Assembly: GCF_004217185.1 (NCBI RefSeq)
Contig: NZ_SHKL01000002.1
Coordinates: forward strand, 1-64,000
DNA: 64,000 bases
Reading direction: 5' to 3'
Source of the DNA: Pseudonocardia sediminis
GTDB lineage: Bacteria > Actinomycetota > Actinomycetes > Mycobacteriales > Pseudonocardiaceae
Position 1 is the stretch's first letter; each line of letters begins with the position of its first letter. The notes beneath the pieces were generated by a model. That model had not been told where the DNA came from. It ran no database searches and was given only the letters and a program-made list of their open reading frames with translations. A program made the position numbers and the translations under genes. This document shows positions 51,978 through 60,545 of this stretch, one piece after another.

Positions 51978-53339
51978 ATGACCGTCACCGCATCAGCTCC
52001 ACCCCGGCGACCCGCCACAGCGATGGGCACCTGGGCTCTGTGGACCCTGCCGACCCCCGCCATCGTCTACGTCCTGGCCGTTGACGCCGTCGCCTTCGGG
52101 GTTGCCCTGCTCCCCGGTCCGATCCGACGCGCCGACCTCGCCGTGGCTGCACTGTTGCTCGCTGTGTTCGTCCTGCAGCACGAGGCGGCCCTGACCGCGG
52201 AACGATCGAGGCTGCGGGTCTCCTCGGCGCAGGCTGGACAGAACGAGGCCGCCTACCTCGTGCCCACGACCGTCTACACGATGGCGACCGCGATGCTGCT
52301 GCCGCCATTGCTCATCGGGCTCTCCGCCGTGGCGCTCTACGGCTACCGGTGGGCGCGCATCACCCGGCCCCGGCTCGACCTTCACAAAGGTCCGGGCTAC
52401 CGGATGACCTTCAACTGCGCGTCGGTGGTGCTGGCCGGGGCGGCGGTGTGGACGGTCCGGCAGGTCACCGGCCTGCAGCTGGCTGACGGGATGACCAACC
52501 TGCAGCCAGTGCTGACCCTGGCGATCGCGATCGCCGTGTACGCCATCGTCCAGTTCGGGCTGGTCGCGGCAGCGGTGTCGGCGGCCGCCGGCAGCCTGAC
52601 ACCGGCGCGCACGATGGCCCGCGCGCTGTGTCACCACGGCATGGAGATCTCCCAGCTGAGCATCGGCGCACTGGCGGCGTTCCTACTCGCGTCTCCCTCA
52701 CCATGGCTGGCCGTCCTCCTCGCACCGATGCTCTGGCTGTTCACCCAGGCGATCCTCGTCTCCCGGCTGCAGGCCGAAGCCGCAGCCGACAGCGCGACCG
52801 GACTGCTCAATGCCGCGGCGTGGCACCGACGCGCCGGCACCGAGCTGCAGCGGGCCCGGCGCCGGGGCGCCGGGCTGGGCGTCCTGGTCATCGACATCGA
52901 CGCGTTCCGCCAGATCAACAACGCGTTCGGGACGCGGGCGGGGGACCGGGCACTGGCCCACATCGCGCACGGCCTGTCCGCCGCGGTCCGCGAGGACGAC
53001 GCCATCGGCCGGATGCACGGCGAGGAGTTCGTCGTCGTCGCACCGTGCGTCGACGCCACCGACCTCGCCGAGCTCTCGTCCCGGATCACCGGTGCCGTGC
53101 GCCAGCTCGACTTCGCCGCCGTCCTCGGCGCCGAGGCAGGCACCGCACCCACCCTCACCGCCTCGGTCGGGACCTCGATCTGGCCCGCCGACGCCGACAG
53201 CGTCGACGAGCTGCTCGCCCACGCCGACGCCGCACTGCGGGTGGCCAAGATCAGCGCCGACGACAGAACCGACCATCACGCCAGCGCCCCCCATCAGCGC
53301 GACACCAGCCCCAGCGGGGACCTCTCACCCACTCCGTGA
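51978..53339 (+). CDS. Membrane GGDEF protein (diguanylate cyclase-like), HGEEF variant
   Basis: A 453-residue protein with about six N-terminal membrane helices (about 20-260) and a C-terminal GGDEF domain (about 280-430). The active-site loop is MHGEEF in place of GGEEF; the metal-binding Asp is in VIDIDAFRQINN and an inhibitory RxxD site (REDD) is present five residues upstream. First-glycine substitutions can keep activity, so it may still make cyclic di-GMP. The second ATG (51978) is better spaced from GGAGGA than the first (51975). The paralogous protein at 60546 has the same plan with a canonical motif. Confidence 0.82.
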   Translation: MTVTASAPPRRPATAMGTWALWTLPTPAIVYVLAVDAVAFGVALLPGPIRRADLAVAALLLAVFVLQHEAALTAERSRLRVSSAQAGQNEAAYLVPTTVYTMATAMLLPPLLIGLSAVALYGYRWARITRPRLDLHKGPGYRMTFNCASVVLAGAAVWTVRQVTGLQLADGMTNLQPVLTLAIAIAVYAIVQFGLVAAAVSAAAGSLTPARTMARALCHHGMEISQLSIGALAAFLLASPSPWLAVLLAPMLWLFTQAILVSRLQAEAAADSATGLLNAAAWHRRAGTELQRARRRGAGLGVLVIDIDAFRQINNAFGTRAGDRALAHIAHGLSAAVREDDAIGRMHGEEFVVVAPCVDATDLAELSSRITGAVRQLDFAAVLGAEAGTAPTLTASVGTSIWPADADSVDELLAHADAALRVAKISADDRTDHHASAPHQRDTSPSGDLSPTP

Positions 53340-53382
53340 CATCACCGGAATGAGCGATGATCACCGTTCTGTCACACGTGAG

Positions 53383-53411
53383 TTGATAGACGTGGCCGGC
53401 GTATCTACGCT
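53383..53411 (+). promoter_or_regulatory. Candidate promoter of the ImmA/DUF6545 pair
   Basis: TTGATA, 17-nt spacer, TACGCT; the start point would fall about 27 nt before ATG 53445. Confidence 0.5.
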
Positions 53412-53444
53412 GACGTGCATTCGTGCAGCTGAGGGGGCATCTCG

Positions 53445-54008
53445 ATGGGTCGGCGGGCAGCGACCGGTCCACGCCCGACCTCGGTCCGGTGGGCCACCCT
53501 CGTCGAGCAGGCTCGCGAGGCCGTCCGCGCCGAGAACCTGCAGCCACCGGGCTGCTTCGACGTCGATGACTTCACCCGCCGGCTCGGCGCCTCCCGCGAG
53601 ATCAGCATCCGCCTCATCCCGGTCGACCTGGGCTCGACCACCCAGGAACTCTGCGGGCTCTGTGTCCGCCAGGGCAACACCGCGCTCGTCTACTACACCA
53701 ACGCAGCCGGCGAACTGGCGCGACTGCACAACATCGTCCACGAGCTCGGTCACCTTCTGTTCAACCACCGAAGCGTCGGCCCCCTGGAGCGACCGGCCAT
53801 CCAGCGCTCGCTGACCGCCTCGCCGCAGCGCGCGACCCAGTGGCTCACGCGCAACGCCGACCCGACCTACGACGCGTTCGCCGAAGCCCAAGCTGATGCG
53901 CTCGGAGCCGCGCTGCTCGGGGACGCGCCCAGACCGGCGGTGCACGCCTGGCTGGCCACCGCCGCAGTCCGTGACGCCGCGGCGCGCCTGGAAGCAGCGG
54001 TCTCATGA
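53445..54008 (+). CDS. ImmA/IrrE-family metallopeptidase
   Basis: A 187-residue protein with the zinc-peptidase motif HELGH in IVHELGHLLFNH near residue 102 and a downstream acidic segment FAEAQADALGAALLG supplying the third ligand. ImmA/IrrE enzymes cleave XRE-type repressors to induce mobile elements or stress genes. ATG 53445 follows GAGGGGG. No repressor gene is fused or directly adjacent; the nearest XRE-like proteins are at 49385 and 14104. It overlaps the downstream membrane protein gene by 4 nt, a pairing common in actinomycetes. Confidence 0.85.
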   Translation: MGRRAATGPRPTSVRWATLVEQAREAVRAENLQPPGCFDVDDFTRRLGASREISIRLIPVDLGSTTQELCGLCVRQGNTALVYYTNAAGELARLHNIVHELGHLLFNHRSVGPLERPAIQRSLTASPQRATQWLTRNADPTYDAFAEAQADALGAALLGDAPRPAVHAWLATAAVRDAAARLEAAVS

Positions 54009-55180
54009 TTCTCACCGCCGGGTTCATGGTCACTGGGCTCACGCTGCTCGTGGCAGGGGGCCTCGGGCTGGGCAAGCGGGACCAGGCCGCGGCCGGGTTC
54101 ACGATCGCCGCCCTCTGCGCGGGCGGCTCCGCCCTTCTCGGGGCGCTGCACTTCCTGGCGCCCAGCACCCAGGGCTACGGCGCCGTCGCGATGCTGATGC
54201 TGCTCGGTGGTGTCGGCTCGGGGTTGTTCACGACCGCGGCCGCGCTGTCGACGCGTCTTCGTGGAGCGTCGCCGCTCGCGGCCGGCGGAGGGGTCCTGCT
54301 GGTCCAGATCCTCCTGCTCGTCGACGGCGGAGCGAACCCGCTCACCCGAGCCGAGGGCCTCGGCTCCCAGCTCAACGTGGCACTGCTCGTCCTGCTCACC
54401 CTCGGCTGGGTGGGCGTGGGCACCGTCCTCGTCCTGCACACCGGCCGCGAGCTGGTCCGTTTCATCAGCAGCCCGGCCCTCGGCCGAGCCCTGTCCATAG
54501 CCGGTGCGCTCCTCGGTGGTCTGATCGTGGTCGGCACCGTCCTGGCTGTGGTGACCCTCGCCCCCGCCCAGAGCATCCCCGGGCAGACGCCCATCGCCCT
54601 CACAGCGACGGCACTGCTCCTGCTCGCCGCCGCAGCGCTCGGAACGATCCTGGGCGGCATGCGGCTACGCACGACGTTGCGGCCGAGGCTCCTCGCCATC
54701 GAAGCTGCGGTGCTGTTCTGGCGTCTGGCCCGGCTCGAGCGCCGACTGCTCAACGCGGCCCCCAACTGGGCCCCGCCGGCGGGGCTCAGCACGCCCACAG
54801 CTCGCAGCGGTGCCCGCGAGGCCCTCTACGCCCGCATGGTCATCATCTGGGACACCACCCGCGCCCTGCTCAGCGTCACCGACACCGACGTCGTCGACGC
54901 CAGCCTGGACTTCGTCGAACGCGCAGAACCCACCTCGGGGCCGGCGCGGCGCGCGGCCCTGGCCGAAGCAGGGTGGCTCCACCTAGCCCTGTCCGACCGT
55001 GCCGGGCAGGGGCCAGGCGAACGGTTCACCGTCCTGCCCCACGACGGCGGCAACCTCACCACGGACCTCATCACCGAGGCGGCCTTCCAGGTTCAAGTCA
55101 GCAAGGTCCTGCACCGCGAGAGTGCCCTGCTCGAACGCTTCCGCATCGACTACACAACGGCTGTCGACCGGACGGGATGA
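54005..55180 (+). CDS. DUF6545-type membrane protein (MAB_1171c-like)
   Basis: A 391-residue protein: seven hydrophobic helices (about 3-23, 32-52, 57-80, 97-117, 124-145, 157-185, 195-220), then a cytoplasmic domain of about 165 residues with FWRLARLERRLLNAAPNWAP, ARMVIIWDTTRALLS and TTDLITEAAFQVQVSKVL. Seven helices followed by this soluble domain match the MAB_1171c/DUF6545 family, which travels with ImmA/IrrE genes. It may sense a membrane signal and control the peptidase. Transport has been suggested for the family but not shown. Confidence 0.75.
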   Translation: MILTAGFMVTGLTLLVAGGLGLGKRDQAAAGFTIAALCAGGSALLGALHFLAPSTQGYGAVAMLMLLGGVGSGLFTTAAALSTRLRGASPLAAGGGVLLVQILLLVDGGANPLTRAEGLGSQLNVALLVLLTLGWVGVGTVLVLHTGRELVRFISSPALGRALSIAGALLGGLIVVGTVLAVVTLAPAQSIPGQTPIALTATALLLLAAAALGTILGGMRLRTTLRPRLLAIEAAVLFWRLARLERRLLNAAPNWAPPAGLSTPTARSGAREALYARMVIIWDTTRALLSVTDTDVVDASLDFVERAEPTSGPARRAALAEAGWLHLALSDRAGQGPGERFTVLPHDGGNLTTDLITEAAFQVQVSKVLHRESALLERFRIDYTTAVDRTG

Positions 55181-55299
55181 ATTCAACAAGGGTGCGACTA
55201 AGGACAAGGTAGCGGACGGCTGCAGCGGTCGTTCTTATCGACAGCTGTCACGGTCGCCTGCTGGTGGGCCGGGCCGTGTCCCCGGAACGGCAGACGGGC

Positions 55300-58200
55300 C
55301 TAACATGCGCCTGGCACACCTGAGTTCGGCGGGGGCACCGCCTCGGGCCAGCCCGGTTTCAGGGCCCGCGCCGCGGCGTCCTGGGCGTCCTCGTGGTTGT
55401 CGGTGGTGGCTCGGTCGGTCAGCAGGGCCCGGGTGTGGTCGTCGGGCCAGCCCGAGGCCAGTACCCGCAGAGCCGTCTGCCGGACGTCCTCGTGGTTGTC
55501 GGTGGTGGCTCGGTCGATCAGCAGGGCCCGGGTGTGGTCGTCGGGCCAGCCCGAGGCCAATACCCGCAGAGCCCTCCGCCGGACGTCCTCGTGGTTGTCG
55601 GTGGTGGCTCGGTCGGTCAGCAGGGCCCGGGTGTGGTCGTCGGGCCAGCCCGAGGTCAGCGCCTGTAGCGCCGTCTCCTGGACGTCCCTGTCATCATCGG
55701 TGGTGGCTCGGTCCGTCAATAGCGCCCGGGTGTGATCGTCGGGCCAACCCGCTCTCAGCGTCACCGTCGCCGTGTACCGGACGTGCTCGTCGTCATCGGT
55801 GGTGGCTCGGTCGGTCAGCAGGGTTCGGGTGTGGTCATCGGGCCAGCCCGAGCCGAGTTCCTGTACCGCCGTCTGCCGGACGTCCCCGTCGTTGTCGGTA
55901 GTGGCCCGGTCGGTCAGCAGGGTTCTGGTGTGGTCGTCGGGCCAGCCCGAGGCCAGTACCCGCAGAGCCGTCTGCCGGACGTAGTCGTCGTTGTCGGTGG
56001 TGGCTCGGTCGGTCAGCAGGGTTCGGGTGTGGTCGTCGGGCCAGCCCGAGGCCAGCACCTGCAGAGCCGTTTGCCGGACGTCCTCGTGCGTGTCGGTGGT
56101 GGCTTGGTCGGTCAGCAGGGTTCGGGTGTGGTTGTCGGGCCAGCCCGAGGCGAGTTCCTGTATCGCGATCCCCCGCACGAACTCGTGGGTGTCGGTAATG
56201 GCCCGGTCGGTCAGCAGGGTTCGGGTGTGGTCGTCGGGCCAGCCCGAGGCCAGCACCTGCAGAGCCGTTCGCCGGACGTCCTCGTGCGTGTCGGTGGTGG
56301 CTTGGTCGGTCAGCAGGGTTCGGGTGTGGTTGTCGGGCCAGCCCGAGGCGAGTTCCTGTACCGCGGTCGCCCGGACGTCCTCGTGGTTGTCGGTGGTGGC
56401 TCGGTCGGTCAGCAGGGTTCGGGTGTGGTTGTCGGGCCAGCCCGAGGCAAGTTCCTGCATCGCGGTCGCCCGGACGTACTCGTGGTTGTCGGTGGTGGCT
56501 CGGTCGGTCAGCAGGGTTCGGGTGTGGTTGTCGGGCCAGCCCGAGGCCAGCGCCTGCATCGCGGTCCCCCGGACGTACTCGTGGTTGTCGGTGGTGGCTC
56601 GGTCGGTCAGCAGGGTTCGGCTGTGGTTGTCGGGCCAGCCCGAGGCGAGTTCATGTACTGCGATCGCCCGGACGTACTCGTGGTTGTCGGTGGTGGCTCG
56701 GTCGGTCAGCAGGGTTCGGGTGCGGTTGTCGGGCCAGTTCGAGGCAAGTTCCTGTACCGCGGTCCCCCGGACGTACTCGTGGTTGTCGGTGGTGGCTCGG
56801 TCGGTCAGCAGGGTTCGGGTGCGGTCGTCGGGCCAGCCCGAGGCCAGCGCCTGCACCGTTGCCTCCCGGACACCGTTCTGAAGCTCGTCAGTAAGAGCCC
56901 AGTCGGTCAGCCACGTCCGGGTGTGTTCGTCGGGCCAGCCCGAGGCCAGCGCTCGCACCGCCGCCTGCTGGATTGACTCGTTGTCGGAGGTGGTGGCCCG
57001 GGCCCTCAGGATCGACTGGAGTTGGTTTCCGTCGGCGTGAAGAGCTCGTTCAACAGTAGACAGAGAATTGATGTCAGAGAAGGTTAAATATGGCCGCAGT
57101 CTATCAAGTATGAAAGGTATCTGCGCGCGAAGCCGATCAGCACCGGGCAGTCGCTGCTTGAGCTCAAGCAAAGCATTTTCGGTCATGCCAATCAACGAAT
57201 TCGAACCGTAGTAGTCGGTAAGATCCGTGTAGTGCTCGATACCAGCCTGTATAGACCTGAGAAGCTCCGTGGTGAGGCGCTCGCCCTGAACTCCAAGCGC
57301 GGTGATGGACCGGGTCTCGGCCAGGCAGTCGAGCGCGAGCGCCAGGTGCTGGTGATTGTGGCGCCCGATACGGCCAGCGGGGGATTCGACGTGCTCAAGC
57401 AGGCGGTGCAGGACCGGTACCAGGACGTTGGGGTGCACCATGCCAGCGACCAGCCGCAGGATCTCGTTCCAGGCGGGGTCGGTGGCGTGTCGACAGAACA
57501 GCTCGGCCAGTTCCTCGTTGCTGAGAGTCTGGTCTTCCTTTAGTCGGTAGGTTATGGAAGCAGCCGTGCAGTATTCCAGAAATGCTCGATGTACGAATCC
57601 GAACAAGCCCGGTCCGTACCGGGACAGGATGAAGTTCCGTTCCCGCAGTTGCTTGATGAGGACTGTGCCGGCGTAACGGGATCGGTCGACAGGTTGAGCG
57701 CAGTCGCCGGTGAGGTAGTCGCGGATCGTGGTGAGAAGATCCTCACGATGGATCCGATTCCCGGCGATCCCGTACCGGCCGTGCTGCATGTGCTCGGCGA
57801 TCCGATGTAGCAGCCGATGGCGGTCGGTGTCGTCGAGTTCGACTCCGCTGCGGGTGTCGTGAAGGTGGCGGTTGGGGTCCCACTGTTGCACGAGGACCGC
57901 GACGGCGTGTTCGTAGACCCGGTGGCGTTCGCGGGGAAGCTCCCGCCGACGACCGATGATCGCCAGGATTGTCAACAGCAGTGGGTTCCCGGCCAGGCTC
58001 GCTGCCGACCGGGAGCGGTCCAGCGCGGCGCAGAGCCGGCTGGCGCGAGCGTCGGCCTCGTCTGGGGCACCGTGGTGAGACAATCGGTACCAACGCTTGA
58101 CGAAGGTGGTGATCTGCTCGCGGTCGAGGTCCTCGACGGTGTGCAAGGTGAACCTCGCGGCGTCGAGGACCCCGCGCTGGTATCCAATCGGTCGGGAGGT

Positions 58201-59346
58201 CACCAGCACCGTCACGTACGGGTAGCGGGTGGCAAACTCGGCGATCGCCCGCGCGGTCCGTTCCCGCTGGGCCGGGTCGAACAGCTCGTCGAGGCCGTCG
58301 AACATCACCACCGCCCGCCCGTCAGCGCGTAGGTGGTTCGCGAGCTGCTCGCGGGGCAGCCCAAGCCCGTCATGATGATAGCGGTGGTCGAGGAAGTCCA
58401 GCAGAGTCGCGTCCGCCCAGCGTCCAATACGCCACCCGGGGTCGGCGTACTCGCGCAACTCGACGAGCAGCGGCAGACGTCCTGACCAGCTGGTCAATTC
58501 GTCTGGAATCTTGTCGTCGGCGAGGGCGAGGGCGAGATACGCCAGCAGAGTGGACTTTCCGGCGCCGGGGTCCCCGAGTAGTACCGCCCGCCCCCCGGCC
58601 AAGGCGAGTGCCTGAAGCACTGGGCGGGCCGGCTGCCGCTTGTGCTCGCGTCGCGCTTCCTCCAGCTGCTCGGCGTTCAGGTCCTCGGGCAGTTCGTCTG
58701 CGGTGAGGTCCCCGGAGTCGAGCAGGCGTTGCCGCAGATCTCGGGGCAGTTCCAGCTGCGGTAGTCGGTGTGCCCGCTCCGGTACTGCTCGCACACGTTG
58801 GGGTTCGAAAACCTGCGCCAGCCATATCGGTAACGCCTCATCGAGGCCCTCCGGGGTCAACGTCGAGAGTTCCAGTACCCGATAGCGGCGTCTCAACGCT
58901 TCCAGATATCCCGCCCGCACCTCCGGATCCAGGCCAGGCTGCACCAGGGCGGCCGGGGCGGGGTCGAGGCCGGCCTGAAGCCAGTGCTCTCGGGCGTGCG
59001 CGAGCACCGGCGGAACGTCGAGCCCGGCCGCCCGGGCCAGCACCGTCACCAACGCCTCCAGATCCGCGTACTCGTCGGGGCGGCCCGGGCCGCTGATGTA
59101 GCGGCGGATCGAGTCGCGGGACGGCGCCCCCGCCAGAGCGTCGTCAGCAGCGACCGCATCGGCCATCGTGTCGAGCGTCGGATAGTGCGCGCGTACGTAG
59201 AGCTCGTAGAGCTGGGTCTTCAGCCGCTGCAGCGGGCCCGGCGCCACCTCGGCTCGGGACAACCGCCTGGTCCCTGACCGCCGCTTCGAGCTCGGCTCGC
59301 CGCCGTCAGCGCCGGCCATCGCAACCACGGTGCATCCACATCGCAT
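55300..59346 (-). CDS. HTH-NACHT NTPase with sixteen near-identical 33-residue HEAT-like repeats
   Basis: A 1348-residue protein. Residues about 40-115 form an HTH-like N-terminal domain (TLDTMADAVAADDAL...SRDSIRRYISGPGRP). The NACHT ATPase (about 250-560) has Walker A VLLGDPGAGKSTLL at 257-265, Walker B VVMFDGLDELFD near 350 and VLVTSRPIGYQ sensor. A helical region follows, then residues 803-1330 are sixteen tandem units of the form SGWPDDHTRTLLTDRATTDN / HEYVRGTAVQELA. Bacterial NACHT proteins include antiphage and plasmid-exclusion defences, in which the C-terminal repeats sense the trigger. An alternative start lies nine codons in. Lone gene; a divergent small-protein gene stands 164 nt away. 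Confidence 0.85.
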   Translation of the reverse strand: MRCGCTVVAMAGADGGEPSSKRRSGTRRLSRAEVAPGPLQRLKTQLYELYVRAHYPTLDTMADAVAADDALAGAPSRDSIRRYISGPGRPDEYADLEALVTVLARAAGLDVPPVLAHAREHWLQAGLDPAPAALVQPGLDPEVRAGYLEALRRRYRVLELSTLTPEGLDEALPIWLAQVFEPQRVRAVPERAHRLPQLELPRDLRQRLLDSGDLTADELPEDLNAEQLEEARREHKRQPARPVLQALALAGGRAVLLGDPGAGKSTLLAYLALALADDKIPDELTSWSGRLPLLVELREYADPGWRIGRWADATLLDFLDHRYHHDGLGLPREQLANHLRADGRAVVMFDGLDELFDPAQRERTARAIAEFATRYPYVTVLVTSRPIGYQRGVLDAARFTLHTVEDLDREQITTFVKRWYRLSHHGAPDEADARASRLCAALDRSRSAASLAGNPLLLTILAIIGRRRELPRERHRVYEHAVAVLVQQWDPNRHLHDTRSGVELDDTDRHRLLHRIAEHMQHGRYGIAGNRIHREDLLTTIRDYLTGDCAQPVDRSRYAGTVLIKQLRERNFILSRYGPGLFGFVHRAFLEYCTAASITYRLKEDQTLSNEELAELFCRHATDPAWNEILRLVAGMVHPNVLVPVLHRLLEHVESPAGRIGRHNHQHLALALDCLAETRSITALGVQGERLTTELLRSIQAGIEHYTDLTDYYGSNSLIGMTENALLELKQRLPGADRLRAQIPFILDRLRPYLTFSDINSLSTVERALHADGNQLQSILRARATTSDNESIQQAAVRALASGWPDEHTRTWLTDWALTDELQNGVREATVQALASGWPDDRTRTLLTDRATTDNHEYVRGTAVQELASNWPDNRTRTLLTDRATTDNHEYVRAIAVHELASGWPDNHSRTLLTDRATTDNHEYVRGTAMQALASGWPDNHTRTLLTDRATTDNHEYVRATAMQELASGWPDNHTRTLLTDRATTDNHEDVRATAVQELASGWPDNHTRTLLTDQATTDTHEDVRRTALQVLASGWPDDHTRTLLTDRAITDTHEFVRGIAIQELASGWPDNHTRTLLTDQATTDTHEDVRQTALQVLASGWPDDHTRTLLTDRATTDNDDYVRQTALRVLASGWPDDHTRTLLTDRATTDNDGDVRQTAVQELGSGWPDDHTRTLLTDRATTDDDEHVRYTATVTLRAGWPDDHTRALLTDRATTDDDRDVQETALQALTSGWPDDHTRALLTDRATTDNHEDVRRRALRVLASGWPDDHTRALLIDRATTDNHEDVRQTALRVLASGWPDDHTRALLTDRATTDNHEDAQDAAARALKPGWPEAVPPPNSGVPGAC
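55357..56940. repeat. Sixteen tandem 99-nt repeats in the NACHT gene
   Basis: Each unit encodes a 33-residue HEAT-like pair of helices. The framework (SGWPD..TRTLLTDRATTD) is nearly invariant even at DNA level, while unit positions 6, 15 and about 20-27 vary (N/D, R/Q, NHEY, THED, NDDY, DDEH). This is the signature of frequent unit exchange with diversity kept at one face. Confidence 0.95.
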
Positions 59347-59510
59347 CCACTACTGCGCCGCCCCGACCGGGCCGACCGCTTGACCTGCGTCGCCCGCGGG
59401 GCGTCCCTGACCGGCCCGTCGCAACCAATTCCACTGCCGTTACCGCCCGCCCATCGTCTTCCCCGCCGGCCGGCACGCACCCGCCCACCCAGCGACCACG
59501 GGAGAACTCG

Positions 59511-59657
59511 ATGAACAGCCCGACCCCCCAACCCGAACCCAACCGCGCCCGCGGACTGTCCCGCCCGGAGCGGATCACTCTGCTAGCGGCTGCCCTACGC
59601 GGCGTGCTGTCTGCCGTCATCCGAGCAGTACTCGACCATATCCTCAACAACGCCTGA
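59511..59657 (+). CDS. 48-residue small protein with hydrophobic helix, divergent from the NACHT gene
   Basis: ATG 59511 follows GGGAG by 6 nt. The peptide begins MNSPTPQPEPNRARG, then a helix from about residue 21 to 46 (RITLLAAALRGVLSAVIRAV, LDHILNNA) that is amphipathic to hydrophobic with basic residues on one side. A perfect 13-bp terminator follows the stop by 8 nt, so this is a complete transcription unit. Size and helix resemble small membrane-active peptides, for example toxin or effector peptides; no homolog recognised. Confidence 0.6.
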   Translation: MNSPTPQPEPNRARGLSRPERITLLAAALRGVLSAVIRAVLDHILNNA

Positions 59658-59665
59658 CCAGGCGC

Positions 59666-59703
59666 GGCTCGGCGGCGCGGCACCACCACTGCGCCGCCGA
59701 GCC
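59666..59703 (+). terminator. Terminator of the 48-residue gene
   Basis: GGCTCGGCGGCGC and its exact complement around a 12-nt loop, 8 nt after the TGA at 59655. Confidence 0.75.
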
Positions 59704-59777
59704 GACGTCGTCGGCAGGACGTGTCCGGCTACTGCACGCCCGCCATCTAACTACTGCTGGCGATAAGATCACTGCTC

Positions 59778-60059
59778 GTGACTGACTGGTCCACCAGTGG
59801 TGGCGGCGTGGAACTCGAACACACCCATATCCGGACGCAGCGCGGCAGCCCGAAACACACCCTGTTGCCCAGCGGCAAGGAGGACCTCGACGCGCTGCTC
59901 AGCACCCGGCTACAGCAGGGCTGGGAGCTCGCGCACTACAGCACCTCAGCCATGCACGCAGAGCTCGGCGCGATCGAGATCTACCACGACATGATCTGGC
60001 AGCGCCCGGCTCGACCGCCGGTGAACGACGACCCGAGTGCGGACGGTGTGATCCGGTGA
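59778..60059 (+). CDS. 93-residue DUF4177-like protein, possibly leaderless
   Basis: GTG 59778 has no Shine-Dalgarno but lies directly after a -10-like GATAAGAT (59762-59769), so the mRNA may be leaderless, as is common in actinomycetes. The middle reads LDALLSTRLQQGWELAHYST, the pattern of DUF4177 proteins (helix, then GWELV), followed by IEIYHDMIWQRP. The C-terminal tail is acidic. Function unknown. Confidence 0.6.
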   Translation: MTDWSTSGGGVELEHTHIRTQRGSPKHTLLPSGKEDLDALLSTRLQQGWELAHYSTSAMHAELGAIEIYHDMIWQRPARPPVNDDPSADGVIR

Positions 60060-60111
60060 CCGCACCGGCCCCGAGCCGCCGCGGTGATCAAAGCAGCCTC
60101 GGCAGAGGGGC

Positions 60112-60375
60112 TTAGCGGGCCCGGCGCCACCTCGGGCGATGGGGAAAGTCCACGGCGATGACGTCGCCGCCGGAGCCCTGCTCTTCGCCGACGTCGGTGG
60201 CGTTGCCGCCCGGGGCGGTGCTGGACGAGTCGTCGCCGGCTGCCTCGGAGGCGGCCGGAGCCCGGTATCTCATGCGGAAGTTCAGCCCCCAGGTGTCCGG
60301 GCTGATGTGCAGGAGCCGGCGCGGCGAGGCCTCACGAAGCTGGATCGCACCGTCGTCGGGCCAGAACCAGTTCAT
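60112..60375 (-). CDS. 87-residue small protein with strong ribosome site
   Basis: ATG 60375 follows GGAGGTGA by 3-5 nt, one of the strongest Shine-Dalgarno sequences in the window. The N-terminal 40 residues are folded-looking (MNWFWPDDGAIQLREASPRR, LLHISPDTWGLNFRMRY); the rest is Gly/Ser/Asp-rich and ends basic (FPHRPRWRRAR). No family recognised. It converges on the 93-residue gene. Confidence 0.6.
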   Translation of the reverse strand: MNWFWPDDGAIQLREASPRRLLHISPDTWGLNFRMRYRAPAASEAAGDDSSSTAPGGNATDVGEEQGSGGDVIAVDFPHRPRWRRAR

Positions 60376-60545
60376 CCGTCACCTCCGCTGCATCTACGGG
60401 CGCCTGCGGGCGACCGAGGCATCACGATACGTGAGAACTCATCACGCGGGTGGCTCATCCACTCACTCGACTGGATGGGCAGGGGCAGGCCGCGTGCCGC
60501 TCTGAGATCCCGGCGCTTGCAGCGGCGACGGGCACCTGCGCCCTG

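Noticed and set aside
55732..56976. A long plus-strand frame of VVVGGGSVGQQG repeats
   Set aside because: Antisense of the HEAT-like array in the NACHT gene, produced by the 99-nt periodicity.
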